Shown here piece by piece: positions 1 through 9,121 of a stretch of 64,000 nucleotides of DNA. Origin of the DNA: Erythrobacter ani (GTDB taxonomy: Bacteria; Pseudomonadota; Alphaproteobacteria; Sphingomonadales; Sphingomonadaceae); NCBI RefSeq assembly GCF_019204025.1, contig NZ_JAGSPB010000002.1, positions 434,001 to 498,000 on the forward strand, given 5' to 3'. The notes under the pieces are model-generated. The model searched no databases and was not told where the DNA came from. It was given only the letters and a program-made list of their open reading frames with translations. The position numbers and the translations under genes were made by a program. The stretch's first letter is position 1. Every line of letters begins with the position of its first letter.

Positions 1-711
1 CAATTTCTCGCCGATATCAGGCCTGATTTTGCCAGAGTCTTGCGCGATGACGGCCCGTTCAATTTTGCCGCGTTGAACAACCGCGCGGTCGCGGAAGCGA
101 CAGGCGACATGCTGTGTTTCCTCAATAACGACATCGAGATTCTCGATACCGATTGGCTCATGACCCTCGCAAAGCAAGCGCTGCGCGATGATGTGGGAGC
201 GGTAGGTGCATGTCTGCTTTATCCGGACGGCAGAATTCAACATGCCGGAGTGGTCATGGGAATAGGTGGCGGGGCAGCCCACGCTCACCGACTGTTGGCG
301 CCTGGCGAGCGCGGCTATTTTGGCCGGCATTCGCTTCCGCAATACGTCACAGCTGTGACTGCCGCATGTCTGGTGGTCGAGAAGGAAAAGTTCCTCGCCG
401 TAGGCGGCTTCGATGCCGATAATTTTGCCGTCTCTTTCAACGATGTCGATCTCTGCCTAAAGCTCAACCGAAGAGGCTGGCAATCAATGTACGAACCGCG
501 TGCGATCTTGGTGCATCACGAATCTGTATCCCGCGGGCTTGACCGTGACGCTGCGGGGGCTGCGCGGCTTGGGCGCGAGCTCGAAGCGTTGCAGAATCGG
601 TGGAACGAAGCCGTCTGTCACTCTTCCGAGACTGCCGGTGAGCAAGCCGTCGATCCCTTCCATCATCCCTTATTGAGCGCCTATAGCGAGCAATTCGTGC
701 TGCGACTTTGA
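1..711 (+). CDS. GT2 glycosyltransferase, C-terminal part (5' end outside window)
   Basis: The frame is open from the first base, so the gene begins upstream. The visible 236 residues are the C-terminal half of a family 2 glycosyltransferase of the rhamnosyltransferase-like type. They carry an 'FNFAALNN' segment, the acidic metal/nucleotide-sugar motif 'LNNDIEI' and 'GFDADNFAVSFNDVDLCLKL'; 'NDVDLCLKL' is typical of the acceptor-side region. It is expected to be a cytoplasmic enzyme adding one sugar to the capsule repeat unit; donor and acceptor cannot be told. It is clearly paralogous to the C-terminal half of the GT2 at 10349-12166 on the other strand. A DUF5672 gene follows after 9 bp, suggesting co-transcription. 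Confidence 0.85.
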   Translation, partial: QFLADIRPDFARVLRDDGPFNFAALNNRAVAEATGDMLCFLNNDIEILDTDWLMTLAKQALRDDVGAVGACLLYPDGRIQHAGVVMGIGGGAAHAHRLLAPGERGYFGRHSLPQYVTAVTAACLVVEKEKFLAVGGFDADNFAVSFNDVDLCLKLNRRGWQSMYEPRAILVHHESVSRGLDRDAAGAARLGRELEALQNRWNEAVCHSSETAGEQAVDPFHHPLLSAYSEQFVLRL

Positions 712-720
712 AAGGTATCG

Positions 721-1536
721 ATGTTTGCAAACTCTCTCATGCCGCCGATACCCTCGGAGCGCCTGACGCTGCCAGAAGTCACTATCTGCGCGGCGAGTTC
801 GACCAATGTTGAAGCGACCATCTTGGCGCTCAAAACCAGCCTTGCGTATGTCGAACCGGCTGATGCGATATTGTTTACGGACGTCGATCTGGAGCAGGTC
901 GGGCTCGTGGTCGGCGAAGGAATTCGCGTTGTAAAGATTGGGGAGCTCACCACGTCTGCGGCCTATTCCCAATTCATACTTGAGCAATTGGTCGATCACA
1001 TCGAGAGCAGTCACTGCTTGGTCGTTCAGTGGGACGGGCACATTATCGATCCCGCTTGCTGGAGTCCTGAATTCCTCGAATACGATTATGTCGGTGCCAG
1101 TTGGCCGCAATTTGGCGACGGACATTGCGTCGGGAACGGAGGATTCTCCCTCCGCACTCGCAAGCTGATGGATGCGTGTCGAGCACCCGGTTTCGAAAGC
1201 CACCATCCAGAAGATGTGGCCATTTGTCGGACCAACCGTACTCTGCTCGATCAGAGCGGAATACGTTTCGCACCGGTGGAACTGGCAGACAAGTTTGCCG
1301 CGGAGCGAGCGAGCGATCCAAGCCGGACCTTTGGCTATCACGGGGTATTCCTGATGCCAAAAGTGTTGGGAGCGGAGGGGTTTTGGGAGGTTTATCTGTC
1401 GCTCGACGAAAGGGGCAGCCTGAAACCCGATTTCGGAACGCTGCGCCGCGCTGTGCAACACGGAGAGCATGGCGGACGGCGCTCGTTGCGAATGGTCGGT
1501 GATCGTTTGGCGGACATGGTTTTGCCTAAGCGTTGA
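721..1536 (+). CDS. DUF5672 family protein, putative glycan-related enzyme
   Basis: A 271-residue protein with the hallmark run of DUF5672 proteins. This is a 'VVQWDGHIIDPACW' segment followed by 'YDYVGASWPQF' and 'VGNGGFSLRTRKLMDAC'. The 'GNGGFSLR' motif is also seen in several nucleotide-sugar transferase folds, so a glycosyltransferase role is likely but not proven. There is no signal peptide or membrane segment. The ATG at 721 lies 9 bp after the preceding GT2 stop, so both are probably one transcript of the capsule locus. Family membership is well supported; substrate is unknown. Confidence 0.75.
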   Translation: MFANSLMPPIPSERLTLPEVTICAASSTNVEATILALKTSLAYVEPADAILFTDVDLEQVGLVVGEGIRVVKIGELTTSAAYSQFILEQLVDHIESSHCLVVQWDGHIIDPACWSPEFLEYDYVGASWPQFGDGHCVGNGGFSLRTRKLMDACRAPGFESHHPEDVAICRTNRTLLDQSGIRFAPVELADKFAAERASDPSRTFGYHGVFLMPKVLGAEGFWEVYLSLDERGSLKPDFGTLRRAVQHGEHGGRRSLRMVGDRLADMVLPKR

Positions 1537-1770
1537 GCTTTCGATCGCGGTTGATCATCGCATTTACCTTGTTTTACGGACAGGGTTGGCCTAATCGCCA
1601 CTCATCCGTGCGCGAGGCCTGCCGATGCAAGCTGCAGAACGACGCTAATCCTCAAATATTCTTGGGATATTCATCTGACTGCTGCTAGCCATCGCCGTCA
1701 TGCCGCGCCACTGTTTTGCGCGCGGTCTCTGAACGCCGCCCTGATTATTACTGAGTGAAACTGATTGCCC

Positions 1771-2934
1771 ATGCATCACGATCCGGAACTCCAACGCCAG
1801 GCCGAGGCAACCGTTAAGGAAAATCGGTTCCTGGCTATGTTGCGCCGCTGGCGGTGGTTTTCCGCCTTCGTCTTGCTGCCGTCGCTGTTTGGGATATTGT
1901 ATTTCGGCTTTATAGCAGCCGATATCTACGTGTCTGAATCGCGGTTTGTCATCAAGGGGCCGGATCAAAAGCAGTCCGGCGGTGGGGCGATCGGTGCTAT
2001 ACTGCAAGGTGGCGGCTTTGGCGGCGGACAAGATCAAGCAAGCGAAATCATTGGCTTTATCCAATCGCGCGATGCCCTGTCCGGTTTGACAGAGAATATT
2101 GATGTACGGGGTGCCTTCGCTTCTCAGGAAGCCGATTTTTTTAGCCGCTTTCCTCTCATCCATCAAACTGGTTCGTTTGAAGATCTCTTCACTTATTATG
2201 GCTCCATGGTGTCGGCGCTTCCCGACCCGCAAACCGGCCTGACGCAATTGAGCGTTAAGGCCTTCACCCCTGAAGAGGCGCAATCAATCAATCTGGGCCT
2301 TCTTCGATTAAGCGAGGAGCTCGTCAATCGTCTAAATCAACGCGTGAACTCACAGGCAATCGACGAGGCTGAGGCGAGAGTGGCTGAAGCTCAAGTGCGA
2401 GTTAGGGATGCGCGTATACGATTGGGTGCCTATCGGAACACCGCTGAAATTCTCGACCCACAGCAGCAAGGCTTAGGGGTGCTGGCAGTTTCGGACGGGC
2501 TTATTACCCAAGAAGCCGCGCTGCGTGCGCAGTTGACGCAGATTCGGCGTATAGCTGGCGATCATCCCTCGATTCCAGCCCTCGAAGAGCGTATTGCGGC
2601 GGTGTCGCAGCAAATCGCATCGCAAACTGCGCGAGCAGTCGGTACGCCAGATGGCCTTGCATCGCGATTGACGGAATACGAGAACCTGATCGTCGAGCAG
2701 GAGTTCGCTACCCAATTGCTGACCGTAGCCAATGCAGCGCTTGAGCAAGCTAGGGTGGAGGCCGAGAGGCAACAGTATTACATTGAGCGTGTCGTCGAGC
2801 CAAACCTTCCGGACGCAGCCATTCTACCTGCACGATTGAAGAACATCCTTGCCGTGATCTTTGCGTCTCTATGCTTGTACCTCGTAGGATGGATGCTGGC
2901 TGTTGGAATTCGCGAGCACGCACCCGAAGAATAG
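1771..2934 (+). CDS. kpsE: Capsule polysaccharide export inner-membrane protein, KpsE/CtrB/BexC-like
   Basis: A 387-residue polysaccharide co-polymerase. An N-terminal membrane helix (about residues 28-52) is followed by the conserved 'YVSESRFVIKGP' segment. Next come a Gly-rich stretch, a long periplasmic coiled coil (about 180-350) rich in Glu/Gln/Ala, and a C-terminal membrane helix (about 355-380). This is the classical layout of KpsE-type proteins, which link the KpsMT transporter to the outer-membrane KpsD channel. The ATG at 1771 is preferred over a TTG two codons upstream. It is followed after 4 bp by kpsM, so export genes form an operon kpsE-kpsM-kpsT. Confidence 0.9.
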   Translation: MHHDPELQRQAEATVKENRFLAMLRRWRWFSAFVLLPSLFGILYFGFIAADIYVSESRFVIKGPDQKQSGGGAIGAILQGGGFGGGQDQASEIIGFIQSRDALSGLTENIDVRGAFASQEADFFSRFPLIHQTGSFEDLFTYYGSMVSALPDPQTGLTQLSVKAFTPEEAQSINLGLLRLSEELVNRLNQRVNSQAIDEAEARVAEAQVRVRDARIRLGAYRNTAEILDPQQQGLGVLAVSDGLITQEAALRAQLTQIRRIAGDHPSIPALEERIAAVSQQIASQTARAVGTPDGLASRLTEYENLIVEQEFATQLLTVANAALEQARVEAERQQYYIERVVEPNLPDAAILPARLKNILAVIFASLCLYLVGWMLAVGIREHAPEE

Positions 2935-2938
2935 AGTT

Positions 2939-3721
2939 ATGTCAAGTTTCTCAAAAGGATTGAAAGTTCAATTCAGGGTTGCCCATGCCCTAATGGTCCG
3001 TGAGCTGATCACGCGTTTCGGTCGAGAAAATATCGGTTTTCTGTGGATCATGGCTGAGCCGCTGCTTTTCGCCGGATTGGTGGGGATCGTTTGGACCTTC
3101 CTTCGCGCACCCGACGATAGCGGTATCAGCGTGATTGCGTTTGTGGCGAGCGGTTACATACCCTTGACGTTTTTGCGCCAATCGATTGGTCGTTCAGCTA
3201 AAATATTTCAGACCAACGGTTCATTGTTGTATCATCGTCAAGTGAAGGTATTGGATTTTATATTTGTCAGAGTGACTATCGAGGCAATCGGAGCAACTAT
3301 GGCATACATCTTTGCTGGGATTGTATTGGGGTTCTTGGGCTTCTTCCCGTTCCCTGCTGACATCAGTGCTCTTGTTGGGGGCTGGGCAATCTATATCTTC
3401 TTCGTGTTATCAGTCGCAACGTTGCTGGCTCCGTTTTCTGAAATGTCAGAAGCTATTGAGAAGCTCATCCCCATTACTGTCTATATCGCCATCCCTTTTT
3501 CGGGGGTCTTTAATTTTGCTGCCTGGCTGCCACCAAATATACGTGAAGCTATGATGTGGTCTCCACTCGTAAGCGGTATGGAATTGATGCGCTACGGTCT
3601 CTTTGGTGATCTTGTGACACCGTATTACGACCTACCAAAAGCGCTCGGCATCTCGATCGTCTGCTTGTTGGTAGGATTGGTGTTATGTCGCCGAGTACGT
3701 CGAACTCTGGCTCTGGCATGA
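2939..3721 (+). CDS. kpsM: Capsule ABC transporter permease, KpsM-like
   Basis: A 260-residue ABC-2 type permease with about six membrane helices. The N-terminal 'MVRELITRFGRENIGFLW' segment is characteristic of the polysaccharide exporter subfamily (KpsM, CtrC, BexB). With KpsT it moves undecaprenyl-independent, lipid-linked capsular polysaccharide across the inner membrane. The ATG at 2939 begins 4 bp after the kpsE stop; an in-frame TTG at 2903 would overlap kpsE and is less likely. Its TGA overlaps the kpsT ATG in an ATGA, which suggests translational coupling. Confidence 0.93.
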   Translation: MSSFSKGLKVQFRVAHALMVRELITRFGRENIGFLWIMAEPLLFAGLVGIVWTFLRAPDDSGISVIAFVASGYIPLTFLRQSIGRSAKIFQTNGSLLYHRQVKVLDFIFVRVTIEAIGATMAYIFAGIVLGFLGFFPFPADISALVGGWAIYIFFVLSVATLLAPFSEMSEAIEKLIPITVYIAIPFSGVFNFAAWLPPNIREAMMWSPLVSGMELMRYGLFGDLVTPYYDLPKALGISIVCLLVGLVLCRRVRRTLALA

Positions 3722-4365
3722 TTCATTGTCGCAATGTCCATAAGACCTATCGAGCAGGCAAGACTGACAAAATTGTACTGGATGGCGTTGATTTCAGCAT
3801 CAACCCGCGCGACAGGATCGGCTTGCTTGGGCGCAATGGCGCTGGCAAATCCACTCTCATCCGTCTTATCGGCGGTGTAGAGATGCCGACCTCTGGCAAA
3901 ATCATCAGAAGAATGAGCTGCTCTTGGCCGCTAGGCTTTACTGGCGGATTCCAAGGCAGTCTCACAGGCTATGACAACGCGCGGTTTATCTCTCGTATAT
4001 ATGATAAGCCATATGCGGAGATGCGCGCTTTCGTCGAAGAATTCACCGAGCTCGGCAGCCAGCTCCAAATGCCGGTCAAACGATACTCGTCCGGTATGCG
4101 CGCTCGTTTGGCTTTCGCTCTATCTCTCGCCATTGAATTTGAATGTTACCTGATCGACGAGGTCATCATGGTTGGCGACAAGAATTTTCAAGATAAATGC
4201 AAGGATGAATTTTTTGAGAAGCGGACGGATAGGGCACTTCTCCTCGCGTCCCATAGCCTCTCAACCGTTCGGCGTTATTGTAACCGGGCCATAGTATTGA
4301 AGAACGGAAATGCGACTGTGTATGAAGATGTGAACGAAGCGATTTCCGTTTATGAGGCGCTTTAA
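3718..4365 (+). CDS. kpsT: Capsule ABC transporter ATPase, KpsT-like
   Basis: A 215-residue ATPase subunit, the length expected for KpsT. It shows Walker A 'GRNGAGKST', signature 'YSSGMRAR' in place of LSGGQ as is normal for KpsT/CtrD, Walker B 'CYLIDEV' and a switch His in 'LLASHS'. It drives export through KpsM. The chosen ATG at 3718 shares an ATGA with the kpsM stop. An in-frame ATG at 3685 adds 11 residues of low-complexity sequence and is less likely. Confidence 0.95.
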   Translation: MIHCRNVHKTYRAGKTDKIVLDGVDFSINPRDRIGLLGRNGAGKSTLIRLIGGVEMPTSGKIIRRMSCSWPLGFTGGFQGSLTGYDNARFISRIYDKPYAEMRAFVEEFTELGSQLQMPVKRYSSGMRARLAFALSLAIEFECYLIDEVIMVGDKNFQDKCKDEFFEKRTDRALLLASHSLSTVRRYCNRAIVLKNGNATVYEDVNEAISVYEAL

Positions 4366-4489
4366 CCAAAGGTCATCTGGGCGACGGGGAGTGTGTCGAT
4401 GTTCGTGATCTTCCTCTGCTTCGTTACCAGTATGAACTGGACTGACTTGCACGTTGACAGATTGATGGTTGAAGCGATTGCGAGTCAAG

Positions 4490-4903
4490 ATGCCGGCTGA
4501 CCATAAATACGATTTAGATATACAGCGGATTTTACGTTCCGAGATCGCCGATCTGACGTACAGACATAAATTGGAGATCGGGTTGATCCACTCCATGTAT
4601 GCGGTCGCGAATAATGGGCCTGCCAAGGGATTGCCCTCAATAGTCCGTCAATGCGAGCTCGTAAGAAACAGTGAGCTTTTCTGCCACGAATGGTATCAAG
4701 ACACTTATCAAGAAATTGATCTGAGCGAATTCGAATCTTCGGAACACTATGTGCGTGTCGGAGCGTTCGAAGGGCGTGATCCAGGACCAAACTTTAACAC
4801 AATGGATTATTATCTCGCAAATCCAGACGCCGCCTTGGCGAGTTGGCCCGCACTGGTTCACTACGCGGAGATTGGAATTTCTGAAGGTCGGCCGCTTGGT
4901 TGA
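4490..4903 (+). CDS. Small protein with EGRDPGP repeat module
   Basis: A 137-residue soluble protein. The second half (about residues 62-137) is two tandem copies of a roughly 38-residue unit: an Trp-Tyr start ('EWYQDTY'), 'HYVRVGAFEGRDPGPNF', then 'YYLANPDAA' and 'HYAEIGISEGRP'. This module is found elsewhere appended to glycosyltransferases and sulfotransferases of capsule loci, but I know no assigned activity. The same module occurs in the next gene and in the gene at 7748-8455. The ATG at 4490 is preferred; a TTG at 4469 is the alternative. It lies 124 bp after kpsT and 12 bp before the fused transferase. Confidence 0.7.
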   Translation: MPADHKYDLDIQRILRSEIADLTYRHKLEIGLIHSMYAVANNGPAKGLPSIVRQCELVRNSELFCHEWYQDTYQEIDLSEFESSEHYVRVGAFEGRDPGPNFNTMDYYLANPDAALASWPALVHYAEIGISEGRPLG

Positions 4904-4915
4904 CGGGGGCGAGCG

Positions 4916-7654
4916 TTGAACTCGAGACAGAAATCGAAGGGTTCTGGGTTCGAACAAACCGATAGTTTCGAATGGTTGCAGTCGGAGCATAGTGATGGTG
5001 TTGATCCCACGAAAAAGGTGCATGCTCTTCATTTGGAGCATTTGCTGTGGCGTGGTTACCGAGATCGTGCCCTACCGCGTTTAAGGGCCTTGCTCGATCA
5101 CGGACCGGTCACAGAGCGGGCTGCCGCGGGCTGGGTACTGGCCCGTTGGTATTTCGAACTCCAGGATTTCGAGAGCGCTCGCCATGCAATTCTCGCGTTT
5201 CATTCTCATACTGACCAAATCCAAGCGATAGCGCATCCAGGCCCTTTTCTTCTCGCTATGGATTTGTTTCTCAAATGTGGCGAACTCGCTGCAGCGCAGT
5301 CAATCTTTGAAAAAGGTGTCAAACGTTTTGCTGAGACAAGCGATTTTCATCTAGCTCGTTTCTTGCTGGCCAAGGCGGAGGGAGCGAGCCTTGACGACCT
5401 CTCAGTGATCCTTAGCGAAATGTTCTCTCGATCTGGGCTTGCTGCAGTCACGCTCTGCGGGGGTGAGGGCAATCTATTTGATCGACTGAAAGGTATGCCA
5501 CACTCCGCCCAGCGCCGCGATATTAGCGGCAATCCGTTAGTCAGCGTCATTGTCCCAGTCTTTAATGCGGCTAATGAATTGTCCACAGCAATTGAAGGAC
5601 TTCAGGCGCAAAGCTGGCGAAATCTTGAAATTCTTCTCGTGAATGACGGTTCGTCGGACGAAAGCCTTTCTGTTGCCCGCGGGGCTGCGTTTCAAGACGA
5701 ACGAATTAGGGTCATCGACCTCGGCGAGAACCAAGGTGCGTATCTTGCGCGGAACCAGGGCTTTGCAGAGGCCCGAGGAGAGTTTGTCACAGTGCATGAC
5801 TCTGACGACTGGTCGCATCCACAAAAGATAGAAGAGCAAGTCCTCCCGTTGATCGCTGACAGGACGCTGAAGGCATCAGTCTCACACTGGGTACGCGCGG
5901 GTAGTGAACTTGAAATGACCCTCTGGCGCGTGGAGGAGAGTTGGATTCACCGCAACGTTTCATCGTTGATGATCAGGGCTGAGTTAAGGGAAGAACTGGG
6001 TTTTTGGGATCGTGTCAGAGTCAACGCTGACACAGAGTATTATTATCGTATCCTTTCTGCTTTCGGCGCCAATGCAATCAGAGAAGTATGTCGAGGGGTG
6101 CCGCTTTCATTTGCTCGAACATTGCCTGAATCGCTGACAAGCCAGAGCGCGACGCATTTTCGTACGCAGTTTGGAGGTATAAGGCGGGACTACAATGAGG
6201 CAGCGCATGCTTGGCATGGTCAAGCCGCTGAGGCGAGCGAATTGCAGCTAGATCGATGCCCGCCCCATCGACCTTTCCGCATTCCAGAAGCAATAGCGCT
6301 GGGCGACCCTGAAGGCCCTGCGAGCGATTATGATCTGCTATCGACGTCTGGGCTATTGGACGAGGAATGGTATCAGATTGCCTATCCTGACGTTCTGGAA
6401 TCCGGAATAAGCGCCGCGCGTCACTATCTCGAAACGGGCGCCGAAGAAGGGCGCGATCCTGGGCCATTGTTCAGCACGAGCGCCTATCGCGAGGCCTACC
6501 AATTGGACGCCAATACAAACCCTCTTCTCGAGCATATCAAAATGGACAGAGAGGACGGGAACGGGCTTCCCAAGTTTGAAGGTGCACTCGCTGAATTGCT
6601 CCCCGATACGCCTGTAATTCTCATTTTTGCCCACACGGCAGGCCGAACTCTCTTCGGTGCGGAGCGCAGCTTTCTTGATGTTGTCGCCCGCTTGGTACGC
6701 GACGGTTTTGCACCGGTGGTTGTGCTGCCGAGTATGCCAAGCCGCGAATACTTCGACCGACTACGTGCAATTAGTGCCGCAGTCGAAATCTTACCTCAAA
6801 CTTGGCGTAACGGATTGCATCCCGCCAATTCCACGACGGTAGAAGCGATCCGTGCGATGATTGACAGGTACCGGCCGGATGAGGTGCATGTAAATACGGT
6901 CGTTTTGGAAGCACCGCTATTGGCTGCTCGGGCAGAGGCTGTTCCGAGCGTAATGTACGTCCGCGAGCTCCCAGCTGAAGACATGCCTTTGTGTCGCACC
7001 TTGAGCATGAACGCCGAAGCTCTACGCCAGGACTTACTCGATCAGGTAGATCGGTTTATAATGCCGTCTGTGCCGGTTCTAGAATGGCTCAATTGCCGGG
7101 AACGATGTACCGTCAGGCCAAACGCCGTAGACGGCTCACTATTCGATTTGCCCTATAAGCCGGGCACTGTTCTCAAATTTGCCTTGATAAGTAGCAATAT
7201 CGAAAAGAAAGGTATCAGGGAATTTGTCGCCGCAGCCAAGACGATTGCATGGATGGGGCAGCCGATCCGTTTTCTCATATTCGGGCCGCCAACATCCGAC
7301 TTGTCTGCACTGGAACCGCTCCCATCGAACGTTGAGGTCATGGGGTACGCAACTGACCCCAAGGACGCCATCCGTCAGGCGGACGTCGTGCTGAGCCTTT
7401 CAAAGTTTGCCGAGAGCTTCGGGCGCACCGTTGCGGAAGCTATGGCAGCCGGGCGACCTGTGATCTGTTATGATCGAGGGGCGCCGCCGACCCTCGTCGT
7501 GAGCGGTGAGACCGGTATCGTAATACCGCCGGATTCTGTTTCGTGGATAGTTGATGCGGTTCTCGCATTGGATGCTGCACGGATGCAACTTCGCAAGATG
7601 AGCGACGCATGCCGGCGGAGGGCCGAGATGATCCAAGCCAGCGCCTTGGCTTAG
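4916..7654 (+). CDS. Bifunctional GT2-GT4 glycosyltransferase with internal EGRDPGP module
   Basis: A 912-residue cytoplasmic protein with four parts. Residues 40-200 are an all-helical, TPR-like region. Residues about 207-400 are a GT2 domain beginning 'VSVIVPVFN', with the acidic motif 'HDSDDWS' at 294-300. Residues about 478-550 are the module 'EEWYQIAYPDV...EGRDPGPLF', whose second repeat is decayed. Residues about 566-905 are a GT-B (GT4) domain with the C-terminal 'ESFGRTVAE' EX7E motif (Glu833, Glu841). Two transferases in one chain suggest two successive sugar additions. The start is a TTG at 4916, supported by a GGGGGCGAG upstream and no closer ATG; it is the least certain point. Confidence 0.82.
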   Translation: MNSRQKSKGSGFEQTDSFEWLQSEHSDGVDPTKKVHALHLEHLLWRGYRDRALPRLRALLDHGPVTERAAAGWVLARWYFELQDFESARHAILAFHSHTDQIQAIAHPGPFLLAMDLFLKCGELAAAQSIFEKGVKRFAETSDFHLARFLLAKAEGASLDDLSVILSEMFSRSGLAAVTLCGGEGNLFDRLKGMPHSAQRRDISGNPLVSVIVPVFNAANELSTAIEGLQAQSWRNLEILLVNDGSSDESLSVARGAAFQDERIRVIDLGENQGAYLARNQGFAEARGEFVTVHDSDDWSHPQKIEEQVLPLIADRTLKASVSHWVRAGSELEMTLWRVEESWIHRNVSSLMIRAELREELGFWDRVRVNADTEYYYRILSAFGANAIREVCRGVPLSFARTLPESLTSQSATHFRTQFGGIRRDYNEAAHAWHGQAAEASELQLDRCPPHRPFRIPEAIALGDPEGPASDYDLLSTSGLLDEEWYQIAYPDVLESGISAARHYLETGAEEGRDPGPLFSTSAYREAYQLDANTNPLLEHIKMDREDGNGLPKFEGALAELLPDTPVILIFAHTAGRTLFGAERSFLDVVARLVRDGFAPVVVLPSMPSREYFDRLRAISAAVEILPQTWRNGLHPANSTTVEAIRAMIDRYRPDEVHVNTVVLEAPLLAARAEAVPSVMYVRELPAEDMPLCRTLSMNAEALRQDLLDQVDRFIMPSVPVLEWLNCRERCTVRPNAVDGSLFDLPYKPGTVLKFALISSNIEKKGIREFVAAAKTIAWMGQPIRFLIFGPPTSDLSALEPLPSNVEVMGYATDPKDAIRQADVVLSLSKFAESFGRTVAEAMAAGRPVICYDRGAPPTLVVSGETGIVIPPDSVSWIVDAVLALDAARMQLRKMSDACRRRAEMIQASALA

Positions 7655-7747
7655 TTCGATACAGTTGGATCCGTGTCCGGTTCGTACAGGAGGCTGATTG
7701 CGTTGTTTGACTGATCCCACTCAAGATCTCGGACTAGGCATCGAGCA

Positions 7748-8455
7748 TTAGATAAGGTCGCCGACCTTGAAGACTGAGCGATTTTCGAGGCGCCCATTTC
7801 GCAGGTAGTGCAACAGGGCCGGTATGCCCTCGTCCGTGACGTCCGGGTTGGCCTTGTGATACTTGAAGGAACTGAATCGCGGCCCTGGATCGCGAAGGTC
7901 ATATGCTCCGGAAGTCACGAAGTGCCAAACCGGATCGACATCGTCTTGTTGAATGTCCAGGTTGCTTGCCAAGTACCATTCGGTATCGAAAAATCCGGAA
8001 GAAGCCACAAGTTCCGCGTCGTTCTTTATTCTTGTTTCGGCGCGCCGGCGCATTTTTAAAAAGAAGGGACGTCCTAAAGCTTTTTGAAATTGGAATTGGG
8101 ACTTTTTCAGCTGAACTAAGATATGGTCACGCAATTTACTGTCTTCATGCTGGGTCGTATATTGGTGAAAGTCTTTCTCTTTGCATAGAAGCTTCTGTCC
8201 TAGTCTAGCATGATCCGTGCGAAGCTCCCCATATCTTTCGTTAATCTCAGTCAGCTTCGCCGCATTATTTCGAGCGTTTGTAGCCAGCTGCTCTTTCAAT
8301 TCCAAGATTACGCGCGCGTTTTCATTTAGCTCTGATTGAGCAGCCTCCAATTTTGATTGCAATTCGCCTAGTTCTGATCGCAAGCAATCAAGCTCTGTTG
8401 CCGACTTTCCAGTGGTGGTAAAATCACCGTCAACACCATCGTTATTCTCAGCCAT
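7748..8455 (-). CDS. Coiled-coil protein with C-terminal EGRDPGP-type module
   Basis: A 235-residue protein convergent with the fused transferase. Residues about 20-120 are a strongly heptad-like, Leu/Glu/Gln-rich coiled coil. Residues about 153-227 are the module shared with two neighbours: 'FFDTEWYLASNLDI', 'GAYDLRDPGPRF', 'KYHKANPDVTDEG' and 'LLHYLRNGRLENR'. There is no signal peptide or membrane helix. It may be an adaptor that joins capsule enzymes, with the coiled coil for oligomerisation; this is inference. It starts at the ATG at 8455 and is followed upstream by a 666-bp gap. Confidence 0.7.
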   Translation of the reverse strand: MAENNDGVDGDFTTTGKSATELDCLRSELGELQSKLEAAQSELNENARVILELKEQLATNARNNAAKLTEINERYGELRTDHARLGQKLLCKEKDFHQYTTQHEDSKLRDHILVQLKKSQFQFQKALGRPFFLKMRRRAETRIKNDAELVASSGFFDTEWYLASNLDIQQDDVDPVWHFVTSGAYDLRDPGPRFSSFKYHKANPDVTDEGIPALLHYLRNGRLENRSVFKVGDLI

Positions 8456-9121
8456 TATCCGATAATTTTCACATTATGGTTCAAAGCACTTTCCCTCTCA
8501 AAACGTAGATCGTTCAAGCACATTCTGTTCCGATCTTCCCTTTATCGATCTCGCATCCCGTGTGTTTTGTAAATTGATTCCTCATGTTTGGACTCAGCTC
8601 GCGTGCGGAACGCTCAAAACGACTAGCTGGGCTTTCCCATTTGGTTCACTTGGCTTCTGCTAAGCAAATGGTCTCATGTGTACTTGGCGCTATTTACCTA
8701 CCAGAAATTCAGTGATCCTTCTCCCGGTGCCAACTCGCTTGTGCCCCCATACGGAGAACGTCACTTCCACCGTGATATGATCGCTTGGCAGCTAGCCATC
8801 AATCATTCGGTGAGTATGACCATCGTGTCTTTCCTGAGTCGCAACCGGTATCTTAGTCTTGCTTCAAAGTCTTGACGTGCCAACAGTAGGTGAAATCGAA
8901 CTACGGACCATTTGGCATGAAACTCTATGGATCGCACTTTGGTCTAACTGTCGCCGCACACCACTCTGTGAGCAATCTACGTAAGAGCGATGGAGGCATC
9001 GATACACCGTGCCGTCAAAACCCTTTATGAAGCGACAAGCGTATCGAACATCACCACTCGTTGTCTGGCTGAAATTGGCAGGGCGCGTTTTGCAAGGCAA
9101 ATTCTCGGCTAAGGATTCGAT
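8456..9121. other. 666-bp gap without a convincing gene, upstream of wecB
   Basis: This is the longest stretch without a supported gene in the capsule locus. It is visibly less GC-rich than its surroundings. Short open frames exist, for example 8678-8875 on the plus strand (65 codons) and a 40-codon frame ending near 9114, but none has a good start or recognisable domain. It must hold the promoter of wecB and that of the minus-strand gene at 7748-8455. It may also carry decayed coding sequence. No hairpin or tRNA was found by eye. Confidence 0.5.

Noticed and set aside
8678..8875. 65-codon frame in the gap before wecB
   Set aside because: No ribosome-binding site, no recognisable motif, and codon use unlike the flanking genes; kept only as part of the gap note.
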